From assembly GCA_965215385.1 (NCBI GenBank), contig OZ244059.1, forward strand, positions 434,001 through 498,000: a DNA stretch of 64,000 nucleotides, given 5' to 3'. Numbering within the stretch: position 1 is the first letter of the stretch; the number at the start of each line of letters is the position of its first letter. Positions 46,950 to 56,289 of the stretch are shown one piece after another. A model generated the notes under the pieces. It worked only from the letters and a program-made list of their open reading frames with translations, was not told the DNA's origin and made no database searches. The DNA is from JAPORY01 sp965215385 (lineage in GTDB: Bacteria > Pseudomonadota > Alphaproteobacteria > Rhodobacterales > Rhodobacteraceae). The position numbers were made by a program, and so were the translations under genes.

Positions 46950-47702
46950 TCATCCGAGATAACCAAGGCTTGGAAAAGTCTCCAGCAGCCACCACGATAA
47001 ATCGGCAAAACTTCCGGTCACCAGTAGCAGTCCGACTGTCCATAGTAGCAAACCCATAAGTTTTTCAACAAGTTCTAAATGGTTTTTCATTACATGCATG
47101 AGGTGCTGGGAACGCGAAAAGAAGACAGCAAACAGAAAAAACGGCAGGCCAAGACCGGCGGCATAGGCACCTAGTAACACTGTCCCTCTTACGATGCTTG
47201 CCTCCCCGGCGGCGAGCGATAATATTGCGCCGAGGATAGGTCCAATACACGGAGTCCAGCCAAACGCAAACGCGAGGCCCAGCAAATAGGCACCAAAGTA
47301 GGAACCATCATGCCTATCGACATCAATTCGCAAGTCGCGATCCAAAAATTTGATTCGATATACGCCCAGAAAATGTGTGCCGAACGCCATAATCACGATG
47401 CCGGCGCCAATGACAAACCATTGTTGATTGCCGAGAAAAAACCGCCCAAAAGCCGAAGCAGCAAATCCCAGAAAAATAAAGACCGTCGATAAACCAAGAA
47501 CAAAGAAAAACGCCGCTATCGTTACACGCGGACGATTATGATCGTTAGCTTGTACTTCTGAAACCGTCATGCCACTCATATAGGCGAGATATGGCGGAAC
47601 AATCGGCAATACACAGGGACTAAGGAAACTAAGAACCCCAGCACTCAAGGCGACAATTACTGCTGGCAAGAGCGCGGCGTCAAAAATATCTACGCCAAAC
47701 AT
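46950..47702 (-). CDS. ccdA: Cytochrome c biogenesis protein CcdA
   Basis: CcdA passes reducing power from cytoplasmic thioredoxin across the membrane for cytochrome c maturation or disulfide reduction. The 250-residue protein has six hydrophobic segments and the two conserved Cys, in LSFLSPCVLPIVPPYLAYMS and FAFGWTPCIGPILGAIL, the pair that forms the shuttle disulfide. It is divergent from the tusA-like gene at 47,790. Confidence 0.93.
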   Translation of the reverse strand: MFGVDIFDAALLPAVIVALSAGVLSFLSPCVLPIVPPYLAYMSGMTVSEVQANDHNRPRVTIAAFFFVLGLSTVFIFLGFAASAFGRFFLGNQQWFVIGAGIVIMAFGTHFLGVYRIKFLDRDLRIDVDRHDGSYFGAYLLGLAFAFGWTPCIGPILGAILSLAAGEASIVRGTVLLGAYAAGLGLPFFLFAVFFSRSQHLMHVMKNHLELVEKLMGLLLWTVGLLLVTGSFADLSWWLLETFPSLGYLG

Positions 47703-47789
47703 CCCTTACCGCTCGCTGTAAATTCATCGTTGAAGTCGTACGGCTCAAAGATCAAGCGCATAAATTCAAAGCCAAAGAACGGTTTAAAA

Positions 47790-48032
47790 ATGATTGATGC
47801 CATTGAGGAACTCGATGCCACAGGTTTAATCTGCCCGCTACCTGTTCTTAAACTCCGTCGCCGTATGCGTTTTCTCGCCGCTGGGAGCATACTGAAACTA
47901 TCAACTGATGATCCAGCAGCACTGGTCGACGTTCCGCACTACTGTGCTGAGTCAGGAAACAAATTACTCAAACAAGATATCATTAACGACGTTCTGGTAT
48001 TTTTTGTGAAGAAAACCGCTAAAGCCAAGTAA
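47790..48032 (+). CDS. TusA/SirA-family sulfur carrier
   Basis: An 80-residue protein with the family signature LDATGLICPLPVLKLRRRMR, whose Cys carries persulfide, then LKLSTDDPAALVDVPHYCAE. TusA-type proteins relay sulfur for tRNA thiolation or other cofactors. I prefer ATG 47,790 (MIDAIEEL) because it matches the usual N-terminus; an in-frame ATG 20 codons earlier adds a Lys-rich stretch atypical for the family. It converges on rne, with two bases between their stop codons. Confidence 0.88.
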   Translation: MIDAIEELDATGLICPLPVLKLRRRMRFLAAGSILKLSTDDPAALVDVPHYCAESGNKLLKQDIINDVLVFFVKKTAKAK

Positions 48033-48034
48033 CT

Positions 48035-50551
48035 TCAAGTCTCAGACCACCAGCCGCGCTTTTTGGTCTCGGCGACCTCCGATTCTTGACCCATTGACGG
48101 TGCTTCTGATCTATCTGTTGGCAACGTCTCGGTCGGCACTCTGTTCTGCGGCTTTTCAGCTGTTGCGTTAATTTCCGCACTGGATTTTCGAGATCGATTA
48201 CTTCGCGTCCTAGTTCGTGTCTTTGTTTTTGGTGTAGACTCAATTGCAATCTCTGTTGTTGCTACCGCCGCATTGTTGGCCGCTTCGCTTGGTGAGGATC
48301 TAGACCCAGTTGCGGTGTCCTCTGTCGGCGCAAGCACCTTTTTTTCGTCTTTCTGTGAGATAGATTTTCGCCGCCGTCGCGAGGACTTTTTCCTAGCCAC
48401 AGTTGGTGCCTCAATGGTTGCTGGAAAGCCGTCATCGAGCACTGCTATGGCCTTAGCCTGCTCAATGCTTTCTAGAACGCCTGCCGTCGCATTATCGCTC
48501 GCGTCAGTGGTGCTATTCATTTTATTGGCACCAGAACCCCGCCGCCGACGGCCCCGACGCCGTCGCCGTTTCGGCGGCCGGTTCTCGTTGCTACCTTCGG
48601 CGCGAGCATCATCTTGCTTGTGGTTTTCTTCTCTTTGATCAACCTCGTCCATCAGGCTACTGTTGCCAGAAACAACCGTCAGGTTGTTGGTATTATCCGC
48701 CACTTTCGAGCTACTTAATATCTGCAGTGAGAAATCTAAATTGCTCATCGCGATATCAGCCTGCAGTCGGACTTTTAGTTTGTGTCGATTTTCAATCTCG
48801 ACAATGTGATCGCGTTTTTCGTTCATCAAAAAATTGGCAACCGGAACCGGACATCGAATTTGCAAAACCGCCGCAGATCGCCGTGAAACCAGCTCCTCAA
48901 GTTGCCGCAATATACTCAGTGCCATGCTATCATCGGAACGCACCCGACCAATTCCGTTACAATGCGTACAGACTTGTGTGGTCTTCTCAAGCAATGCCGG
49001 ACGCAGGCGTTGTCGGCTCATTTCCAAAAGCCCAAACGGCGAAATACGACCGATCGTAATCCGAGCGCGGTCGGTCTGCAAACCTTCTCGCAGGCAACGC
49101 TCAACCGCGGCATTATGGCTCCGCCTCTCCATGTCAATGAAGTCAATAACGATCAATCCAGACAGATCGCGAAGTCGTAATTGCCGTGCAATCTCCTCAG
49201 CGGCCTCTAGATTAGTTTTCAACGCGGTATCTTCAACCGATCCTTGTCGGGTTGAACGTCCGGAATTGACATCAATTGCAACCAAAGCTTCGGTAGAAGC
49301 TATGACAATATAACCGCCAGATCTCAACTCAGCGATAGGATTAAACATCTCCGCCAAATAGCTTTCAATCTGGTATCGCGCAAATAATCGCGTTTTTTCC
49401 TCATATTTCCGCACGTGTCGGGCGTGCGACGGCATAATCATTTTCATGAAGTCTTTGGCAGCGCGATAGCCGCTCTCGCCCTCGACAAGAACTTCGGAAA
49501 TTTCGCGACTATACAGATCGCGAATGGAACGTTTAATCAGATCGCTTTCTTCATAGATCAATGCAGGGGCAATCGACTTCAACGTCAAAGAACGAATCTC
49601 TTCCCATAATCTTTGCAAATAGTCATAATCGCGTTTGATCTCGGCCTTAGTTCGGTTGGCTCCAGCGGTACGAACAATCAAGCCAGCCCCCTTGGGCACA
49701 TCAATTGAGGCGGCAATACCCTTCAGCTTGGAACGGTCTTTAACATTGGCAATCTTCCTTGAAATGCCACCACCTCGCGCCGTATTTGGCATCAGAACGC
49801 AGTACCGTCCGGCAAGACTAATGTATGTCGTTAGCGCCACGCCTTTGTTTCCGCGCTCTTCCTTAACCACTTGCACCAGAAGGATTTGGCGAACCTTTAT
49901 GACTTCTTGAATGTTGTAGCGTCGTTGCCGCGGCTTCGGTGGGACAATAATATCCTCGATGTCGTCTCGCCCGCCAACAAGTTCTATCGGAACTTCCTTG
50001 TCTGGTCCGGTTCCCGAGTCGGCTACCGCGGCTTCATCGTCGAGATGTAGGTCATTGGCGGTCTCATCGCCGATGATCGGAAGTGGATCCGAATCGTCTT
50101 CGGTGGCCGCAAGTGTTGCCTGCGTCTCTGCCGCCTTCTTCTTTGCCACTCGCTTGCGTCCTTTTGCGCGCCCCACGGACTTTGTTTCTTGAGTACTATC
50201 CTCCCGACTCCGTGCTTCCCCTTTCTCCTCTTCCTCCTGCTCGCGCAAACGAATTGCCTCAGCGTAGGCAAGCTCCTCTTCAATAATCGCTTCGCGATCA
50301 GCAAGCGGAATTTGATAATAATCTGGATGAATTTCAGGAAAGGTAAGAAAACCATGGCGATTGCCGCCATATTCAATAAAGGCGGCCTGCAGTGCCGGTT
50401 CGACTCTCGTAACTTTAGCGAGATAAATGTTGCCGGTTAGCTGCTGTCGACCACCTATCTCAAAATCGAACTCTTCAACTCTTTTTCCGTCAACCACTGC
50501 AACGCGTGTTTCCTCCGCGTGAGTGGCATCGATAAGCATTCTCTTTGCCAT
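48035..50551 (-). CDS. rne: Ribonuclease E/G
   Basis: RNase E cuts single-stranded AU-rich RNA in mRNA decay and rRNA/tRNA processing. The 838-residue protein begins AKRMLIDATHAEETRVAVVD; its S1 domain is split by a charged low-complexity insert of about 125 residues (rich in Glu, Lys, Arg). The catalytic part has VAIDVNSGRSTRQGS and LSGLIVIDFIDMERRSHN with the metal-binding Asp residues, and CTHCNGIG, the Zn-link that holds the tetramer. The C-terminal quarter is disordered and contains the basic PPKRRRRRGRRRRG RNA-binding patch. Its leader (50,552 upward) is long. Confidence 0.95.
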   Translation of the reverse strand: MAKRMLIDATHAEETRVAVVDGKRVEEFDFEIGGRQQLTGNIYLAKVTRVEPALQAAFIEYGGNRHGFLTFPEIHPDYYQIPLADREAIIEEELAYAEAIRLREQEEEEKGEARSREDSTQETKSVGRAKGRKRVAKKKAAETQATLAATEDDSDPLPIIGDETANDLHLDDEAAVADSGTGPDKEVPIELVGGRDDIEDIIVPPKPRQRRYNIQEVIKVRQILLVQVVKEERGNKGVALTTYISLAGRYCVLMPNTARGGGISRKIANVKDRSKLKGIAASIDVPKGAGLIVRTAGANRTKAEIKRDYDYLQRLWEEIRSLTLKSIAPALIYEESDLIKRSIRDLYSREISEVLVEGESGYRAAKDFMKMIMPSHARHVRKYEEKTRLFARYQIESYLAEMFNPIAELRSGGYIVIASTEALVAIDVNSGRSTRQGSVEDTALKTNLEAAEEIARQLRLRDLSGLIVIDFIDMERRSHNAAVERCLREGLQTDRARITIGRISPFGLLEMSRQRLRPALLEKTTQVCTHCNGIGRVRSDDSMALSILRQLEELVSRRSAAVLQIRCPVPVANFLMNEKRDHIVEIENRHKLKVRLQADIAMSNLDFSLQILSSSKVADNTNNLTVVSGNSSLMDEVDQREENHKQDDARAEGSNENRPPKRRRRRGRRRRGSGANKMNSTTDASDNATAGVLESIEQAKAIAVLDDGFPATIEAPTVARKKSSRRRRKSISQKDEKKVLAPTEDTATGSRSSPSEAANNAAVATTEIAIESTPKTKTRTRTRSNRSRKSSAEINATAEKPQNRVPTETLPTDRSEAPSMGQESEVAETKKRGWWSET

Positions 50552-51116
50552 AACTTTATTCTATCTCGTATTGGTTGCTCGGCGTCGCGTACGACCGCCT
50601 GATCCAACCAATGATGACTCCTCTGAGCGATAGCGAACGCTGAACGGCATACTGCATCGGCATCATTGATCCGAGGGCTGTGGCGTTTCAGGAAAGACAT
50701 CGCTGTTAACTACTCCTCGTCGACGCACCTATCGGTGCGCCCACCCTTATATCTTGGCATCTGCTCATCGGATGCCGATTGTACCCGTTAGGGATTAAGC
50801 GCGGCCCGCACACACTGTCCAATCTGAACGGTTGCGAAGCCGAAAAATCTTTCGCTGAGTTTAATCGAAACTCACAAAAACCTCTCTAAGGTCCAAGCCG
50901 AAAAAGATCAATACCAAATTAAGAGCAATTTTCAGAAGGTCGCGGCCTGATCCTTGTGACCGTTCAAGCGACAGCCGTAGCACCGTACTTTCAAGGGCGC
51001 AACTTGCTTTGAGTTGCGGTCGCGAACTCAGGCTTAGCCCCGATTCGCCATTGTCTGACTGCAAGCCGCGGACCTCGCCACGCGTAAGTTTCCGCCGATC
51101 CGAAACCGTTATTCAC
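50552..51116 (-). other. rne leader and intergenic region
   Basis: No gene is seen between purQ and rne. On the minus strand a short hairpin (CGCACC with GGTGCG, 50,724-50,739) lies about 175 bases before the rne start. RNase E leaders often hold autoregulatory stems, but nothing here proves it. The amidase gene often found near rne in this class is absent. Confidence 0.4.
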
Positions 51117-51785
51117 TTAAGTGCTCACGAATGAACCCGCCACTGACCAAAATAGCTTTGATCCGTCGACACTTTGATGAAAGTCCTCGACCGCCCGTTC
51201 CGGATGGGGCATCATTCCGAGCACCCGCCGGTTTGGCGAAAGAATACCAGCAATTTTTTGGCGAGAGCCATTTATGTTTTCAACATAGCGAAATGCTACG
51301 CGATCCTCGGCATCTAAAGCCTGGAGAGTTTGATCATCAGCAAAGAAATTGCCATCGTGATGCGCAATCGGAAATTGAATGACTTCATCGTCTTCATAGG
51401 CACACGAAAAGATAGAGTTCGTTGTCAGAACACGCAAACTTACCGTCTTGCACAAGTATTTCAGGCCAGCATTGGGCAATAACACGCCGGGAAGCAAACC
51501 CATCTCGGTCAGTATTTGAAAACCGTTGCAAATCCCAAGTATGAATCCTCCCCGTTCCGCGTGGGCCTTCAGGGCACCGCAAATCATTGATTGTGCCGCC
51601 AGTGCGCCACAGCGGAGATAGTCGCCGAAAGAAAATCCTCCTGGCAGTCCGACGATATCAGTTCCCAGCGGCAACTCAGTATCCTTGTGCCAAACCGTAT
51701 CAACGGAAAAACCCGCCATTTGGAACGCGACTGTTAACTCGCGTTCACAGTTGGAACCGGGAAAGACAACTACGGCCGCTTTCAT
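51117..51785 (-). CDS. purQ: Phosphoribosylformylglycinamidine synthase subunit PurQ
   Basis: PurQ is the glutaminase subunit that feeds ammonia to PurL in purine synthesis. The 222-residue class I amidotransferase starts MKAAVVVFPGSNCERELTVA; the nucleophile elbow is GFILGICNGFQILTEMGLLP with the catalytic Cys, and the His/Glu pair is in GMMPHPERAVEDF. Its start overlaps the purS stop by four bases. purL, the usual next gene, is missing from this position. Confidence 0.96.
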   Translation of the reverse strand: MKAAVVVFPGSNCERELTVAFQMAGFSVDTVWHKDTELPLGTDIVGLPGGFSFGDYLRCGALAAQSMICGALKAHAERGGFILGICNGFQILTEMGLLPGVLLPNAGLKYLCKTVSLRVLTTNSIFSCAYEDDEVIQFPIAHHDGNFFADDQTLQALDAEDRVAFRYVENINGSRQKIAGILSPNRRVLGMMPHPERAVEDFHQSVDGSKLFWSVAGSFVST

Positions 51786-52021
51786 GGCGACAAAGGTGGG
51801 GCGATTTCATAAGACTCTACGACGCTGTTGACGAGGAGTTGTTCACACATTTTGACGATTGTTTCGTGCGTGGTACCCTCGGAAACATCTAATTCAATTA
51901 TCTTTCCCTGCCGGACCGCGTCAACATTGCTGAATCCGATACTTTTCAACGCCTGACAAACTGCTTCACCCTGTGGGTCTAGTGCCGCAGCTTTCGGCAT
52001 GACATGCACCCGCACTTTCAT
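51782..52021 (-). CDS. purS: Phosphoribosylformylglycinamidine synthase subunit PurS
   Basis: PurS is the small bridging subunit of the three-part FGAM synthase. The 79-residue protein reads MKVRVHVMPKAAALDPQGEA, then VDAVRQGKIIELDVSEG. ATG 52,021 matches the family start and lies 18 bases inside a longer frame. ATGA overlap couples it to purQ. In many Alphaproteobacteria purC is directly upstream; here about 3 kb intervene. Confidence 0.95.
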   Translation of the reverse strand: MKVRVHVMPKAAALDPQGEAVCQALKSIGFSNVDAVRQGKIIELDVSEGTTHETIVKMCEQLLVNSVVESYEIAPPLSP

Positions 52022-52763
52022 TGGGGGACTTCCCCTCAACTATTATCAAACGGTTTCATGACTTCTCCTTCTTTATTCCTTTCGCCACTCATTATGCGGA
52101 TGCAGACGAACCAGTTCCTAAGCAGGAACCGAGATCGTAATCCTGATTGCGATAGAATCATCGTTTCATTGCTGCATCTTCGGTGAGCACAGCCAGGTGA
52201 TTCGAAGATGAAAACGTGTGCGATGGCCTTAGGAGCTTTGGTGGTCGATTCTGCGTTTGGCACTGCAATGACTGTCGATGATGTCCAAATAAGCCGACTG
52301 ACCGCTATCCTGTAGCGTAACTAGTCCTAAAGGACGGTAGCTACTTCCTTCATCGGCTACCGCGAGCGATATGCCCGTTTTGCGTAAGCCACAACAAGCA
52401 GCGACGGATAGTGCTGCCGCCTTTACTTATACATAGGTCAACAACTACAACGTTAAATGAGAACCAACTAAATATCAGTGTTACGCTACGCTAGTATAGG
52501 CGGATCCGACGCCAAAAAAATTTTTCTCTTGGCCGCGAGAATCATACCACTCAGCACCGGATGTCGCAATAAAGTCGCGAACTTCTGGTAACATACGAGC
52601 AATGAAACGGCAAATCGTGCTATGAAAAATTCCGAAAATTAGCGTGGGATCACCCTGACTCTCTATTCCAACCAAAGTCGGACCAGAGGCTACGCCGATG
52701 GCTTTGGGGATGGGGATGATCAAAGTTTTCGGTGGCGCGGTAATGAACTGTTCTCATTTTGTA
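52022..52763. other. Stretch between purS and the Calx-beta cassette
   Basis: No assured gene. A minus-strand frame at 52,481-52,723 (from a TTG; KAIGVASGPTLVGIESQGDP, then FHSTICRFIARMLPEVRDF) ends FFGVGSAYTSVA and may be the tail of a lost exported protein. The rest is open only in short frames. The purS promoter should lie near 52,030-52,150. Confidence 0.35.
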
Positions 52764-53520
52764 GCAGTGGGTCAGTTGTCAGTTTGACATTTATCCATTT
52801 CTAGCATCTCACTACGCTGTTTCAATAACCGCCACAATTGTCACGGTCGACGTTCCCACGTCCTTGACTATATCTCATCTCTTACGCTTATTACTCCGTG
52901 GCTGACTTCTTTGTTGAGCACTGGCCAACGAGTTAACAATTTCACCATTTGCTGTCAGTTCCAACGGAAGACCATCAACACGCCACCAGTCAGTCCACAC
53001 GTAGGCACCCCAGACTTTTCCGTAACCTTTTGTCTGTGGATTAGATAGCACGAGTTGGAAACTATTCTTATCAATGACATTATCTTTAAGAGTTTTAATT
53101 GGCAGCGGCATAAAGCGAGTACCAGCGGGGATTACGATGTCACCATTTTCAGCTACGTAATCTTTACCAGCTTTGGCAGTGCCATCGCGTGTTTCATATC
53201 TATAAGCGATGTCAAAATCGAGTGTCTGCGATAGGTAAAGGACAAAATCAGCGTCGTCACCTTCTCTGGTTCGAACGTCAGGCACATGTAGATTGACTGT
53301 CACCCCTTTGACCAAGCGGTCGGCAGCTGCTGGAAGTGCTGTTAAAGCGATTAGTGTAATCGCAATCAAGTATTTCAATTTCATCGTTTTGTCTCCCTAT
53401 TTTTCGCATTGGCGCGAGGAAAATGATAAAGTGTTGAAGTAACTCGCCCTTTGAACAAAGCGGTGCACACCGGTGCGATTGAATATAGTTTTATCGAGTT
53501 GGTTTCCGTCTGACCCACTA
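52764..53520 (-). mobile_element. Putative cassette bounded by inverted AGTGGGTCAG motifs
   Basis: AGTGGGTCAG occurs at about 52,766 on the plus strand and again, inverted, at about 53,510-53,519, with one Calx-beta gene between. The right end, read on the minus strand, stands about 130 bases before the gene start, similar in kind to the other two cassettes. Outside the 10-base core the two ends diverge, and I see no target duplication, so this is less certain than 36,182-37,050. Confidence 0.4.
52875..53384 (-). CDS. Exported Calx-beta domain protein
   Basis: A 169-residue protein with signal peptide MKLKYLIAITLIALTALPAA (cleaved near AAA-D) and one Calx-beta domain, about residues 35-125: TREGDDADFVLYLSQTLDFD, then ETRDGTAKAGKDYVAENGDI and IKTLKDNVIDKNSFQLVLSN. 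Calx-beta domains bind calcium and usually act in extracellular adhesion. The tail after the domain is basic (RSQPRSNKRKR). GGGAGA lies just upstream of the ATG. It shares its domain with the next gene upstream, from which it may have arisen by duplication. Confidence 0.8.
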   Translation of the reverse strand: MKLKYLIAITLIALTALPAAADRLVKGVTVNLHVPDVRTREGDDADFVLYLSQTLDFDIAYRYETRDGTAKAGKDYVAENGDIVIPAGTRFMPLPIKTLKDNVIDKNSFQLVLSNPQTKGYGKVWGAYVWTDWWRVDGLPLELTANGEIVNSLASAQQRSQPRSNKRKR

Positions 53521-53551
53521 CCCATTATGTTCGTTACTTGAAGCTGGAAAC

Positions 53552-54244
53552 TTACCCATTGGCTCCGGCAACGCTGTCGTCCTCTGTATCTTCATCAGGG
53601 TTTGACGATGGCTCGTTAGGAACTAGCTTCGGCTCCGCAGTGCCTTCTTGTTCCGCATCCGTCTCCGCAGAGTCTTCTTGTTCCGCACTCGGCGAGTCAG
53701 GGGCGTCTCGTGACACGGACTGTTCGCGGATAAGACCCATGGTCGCTGCATATTCTGGCAGACCGGGAATGTAACCCGGAAGGCTCCAATTCTCGCCGTC
53801 CTCGAGAATCTCCAGATCCGTCAATTCCAACTGAAAGAATTCAGGGATCACTTCGGCCGTCTCATCTGCTATGGTTGCAACAGTGATCGACTTTCTCCGC
53901 TCCCCGACCTCAAATTGTAGGGTGCCGCGCACTGCCGTGTAATCGATCCCTACGGTCGCCGACCCGTCCTCAGTGCGGTACTGCCAGCGCACCGCATAAG
54001 GCAGTTTTTCCGGAACCTGGATTGTGAATACCGCAGGATCCCCTTCATCCACCACGACCCCGTCAAATTGAAGCCGTTCATCAGCGTTAAACTGCCAACT
54101 TTGCGCGACCACTTGTGATACCGTGACCAAACTGCAGCTCGCCATGATCACCAAACCAGTCATCATGCCACTCAACCGGTTCCGACCGACATCCAGTTGC
54201 TGCTCATCGGCAGCTCGCACCAATGATTGACCGTCGTTTTTCAT
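53552..54244 (-). CDS. Exported or anchored Calx-beta domain protein
   Basis: A 230-residue protein. A hydrophobic segment near residues 25-45 (SGMMTGLVIMASCSLVTVSQ, then VVAQ) can serve as signal peptide or, with the Cys, be a weak lipobox. The Calx-beta domain spans about residues 58-145: LQFDGVVVDEGDPAVFTIQV, YRTEDGSATVGIDYTAVRGT, and EVIPEFFQLELTDLEI. The last 50 residues are acidic and rich in Ser/Glu/Asp, with a repeated QEDSAETDAEQEG-like stretch, fitting a cell-surface or calcium-rich environment. AGGAGG is 6 bases before the ATG. Confidence 0.78.
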   Translation of the reverse strand: MKNDGQSLVRAADEQQLDVGRNRLSGMMTGLVIMASCSLVTVSQVVAQSWQFNADERLQFDGVVVDEGDPAVFTIQVPEKLPYAVRWQYRTEDGSATVGIDYTAVRGTLQFEVGERRKSITVATIADETAEVIPEFFQLELTDLEILEDGENWSLPGYIPGLPEYAATMGLIREQSVSRDAPDSPSAEQEDSAETDAEQEGTAEPKLVPNEPSSNPDEDTEDDSVAGANG

Positions 54245-55000
54245 AGTTTTCCTCCTAATCTGTTCATCATCGATATCAGCATGTATAACCCGTATTAGAG
54301 ATCGAATACTCAGCGAGGGGCTACTCTCTCAATTGCAACAATGATCATCGTTATCGCGGCTGACTCTGAATTCATGGGATTCCACATTTATATTTGTGCT
54401 TGCATCGACAGGCTTGGTTGCCCCTTTTGCCTGCGCACTGCCGTCTGTCTAAGCATTGTCATTAGCAGGGTAAATTTTTCAACATTGAGATTGCTGTCAC
54501 TGTTGTATCTCCGTGCGCGTTTCATTCAAAGAAACGACTTCCGGTTACATCCCTATAACGATACTTGGCACTATCAAACCAGCAGGCACGGCACGCTACT
54601 ATCCGACCCATCGAACCAAGTCAACAACAATGTAATATTTTCGTGAAAAATATTTTGCGCTGGTCACATGTGTGTTATAAATGCGTCATAGGGAATCTTC
54701 CACCTATCCGCTAACAATTGCAAAAAAAACGGGGGTAACGCACGGACAGGAAGGCAAGACGGTGCGGACCATAATCAAAGTCGCCATTTCCTGTGGCGTA
54801 AGTGCACTCAAGCGCAGACCGTGATCACAAACCCTGTGCGGACATCAAGGAAAGTGACTTCTACATCCGTAAGCATAGCATACGGCGGCCACATCACTCC
54901 GGTGATCTAGTCAAGATAATACTATTGACCACCGCTATTCCCGTATTGTGAGCAAGGAACGACAAGAACAAGAGAATCTATCAAACCCTGATGTTCTAAG
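54245..55000. other. Gap between the Calx-beta genes and purC
   Basis: About 750 bp without a supported gene. With the Calx-beta genes it forms the insert that parts purC from purS. A stretch near 54,640-54,720 is AT-rich. Confidence 0.4.
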
Positions 55001-55729
55001 TCACGACGTGATAACCCCGAGTCGCGCAGCAACCTCTCGGTAGGCTTCAAAAACTGAGCCAAGCCCGTCTCGAAAGACATCTTTGTCGAACTTTGCATCC
55101 GTTTCTATATCCCAAAGCCGGCAAGTGTCGGGACTAATTTCATCCACCATCATCACATCGCTATCGTTTGAGCCGGCTTTCACCCCGTATTCGGATTTGA
55201 AATCGACAAGCTGAAGATTTGCTGAATTCGTAACTGCTTGCAGAAATGCATTTGTTCTCAATGCCAAAGAAGTCACTTCCTTTAGCACCGCCGACGATAC
55301 CCAGCCGAACTCTAAAATATGGTTTTCGTTCACAAGCGGATCATTGAGGCTGTCGTTCTTCAAATAATACTCAACGATTGGTTGCGAAAAGTTAACTTTC
55401 TCCGCAACCCCTAAACGTCGGCAGATTGAGCCCGCAGCAACGTTACGGACAATGACTTCAATCGGAAATACGTCACATTTTACAACTAGTTGTTCACGAT
55501 TATTAATTCTTTGTTTAAAGTGGTTCGGGATTCCCGCGCCCTTCAATCCTACCATGAAAAACTCGCTAATGTGATTATTCAAGATGCCCTTACCGCTGAT
55601 GACGGCGTGTTGTACGCCATTTTCGGCGGTAACGTCGTCCTTAAAATATTGGATGATGGTATCCGAAGTGAGGCCAGAATATAGGACCTTGGCTTTCCCC
55701 TCGTATATTTTCTTGCGACACTCCATCAA
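55001..55729 (-). CDS. purC: SAICAR synthetase PurC
   Basis: PurC joins CAIR and aspartate with ATP in purine synthesis. The 242-residue protein has KIYEGKAKVLYSG at the start, FKDDVTAENGVQHAVISGKG, then FPIEVIVRNVAAGSICRRLG, and DFKSEYGVKAGSNDSDVMMV, DEISPDTCRLWD near the end. It is divergent from the DUF1476 gene, the typical alphaproteobacterial arrangement. Two adjacent ATG codons could each be the start. Confidence 0.96.
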   Translation of the reverse strand: MMECRKKIYEGKAKVLYSGLTSDTIIQYFKDDVTAENGVQHAVISGKGILNNHISEFFMVGLKGAGIPNHFKQRINNREQLVVKCDVFPIEVIVRNVAAGSICRRLGVAEKVNFSQPIVEYYLKNDSLNDPLVNENHILEFGWVSSAVLKEVTSLALRTNAFLQAVTNSANLQLVDFKSEYGVKAGSNDSDVMMVDEISPDTCRLWDIETDAKFDKDVFRDGLGSVFEAYREVAARLGVITS

Positions 55730-55878
55730 AGCCTCTTTAATTTCTCACGAGATCATTGTATCTCTATGGCAGACAACTGACTGACGCAAGGGGTGCCATC
55801 TGGCCACCCTCAACGGCTATCCCAATTGCTTACTGATGTTTGCAACGGCTTTTTCAGAAAGTGGAAAGTATAACGACC

Positions 55879-56196
55879 ATGACTTTGTTTGATGACCGTG
55901 AAGATGCGTTCGAACGCAAGTTCGCCCACGATGAGGCGACTAAGTTCAAAGTTGAAGCTCGCCGAAACAAGCTGCTGGGATTATGGGCTGCCACCATATT
56001 GGGAAAACTCGGTGATGAAGCTGAAAATTACGCAAAAGAGGTTATTAAAGCGGATTTCGATGAACCTGGCGACGAGGATGTGTATCGTAAACTCGCAGCA
56101 GACTTGAACGAAAGGGCAACAGAAGCCACGATCCGAAACAAAATGCAAGAATTGCTAGGCGAGGCAAAGGCGCAGATTCTATCCGAAACTGATTGA
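55879..56196 (+). CDS. DUF1476 protein (F1-ATPase zeta-inhibitor family)
   Basis: A 105-residue helical protein of a family found almost only in Alphaproteobacteria; in Paracoccus the member is the zeta subunit that inhibits ATP hydrolysis by the F1-ATPase. The sequence starts MTLFDDREDAFERKFAHDEA, then FKVEARRNKLLGLWAATILG. ATG 55,879 is the family start; a frame opening at 55,840 adds 13 unlikely residues. Whether this member inhibits ATPase is inferred only from the family. Confidence 0.9.
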   Translation: MTLFDDREDAFERKFAHDEATKFKVEARRNKLLGLWAATILGKLGDEAENYAKEVIKADFDEPGDEDVYRKLAADLNERATEATIRNKMQELLGEAKAQILSETD

Positions 56197-56289
56197 GTGC
56201 ATTCGTGTGTGGTGGTTAGAAGTTCCCTAGGGGTGCATCATGCAGAAAATCAAAAACCTTCTAACCAGCAGCGGGCGGATCGATGCGTT

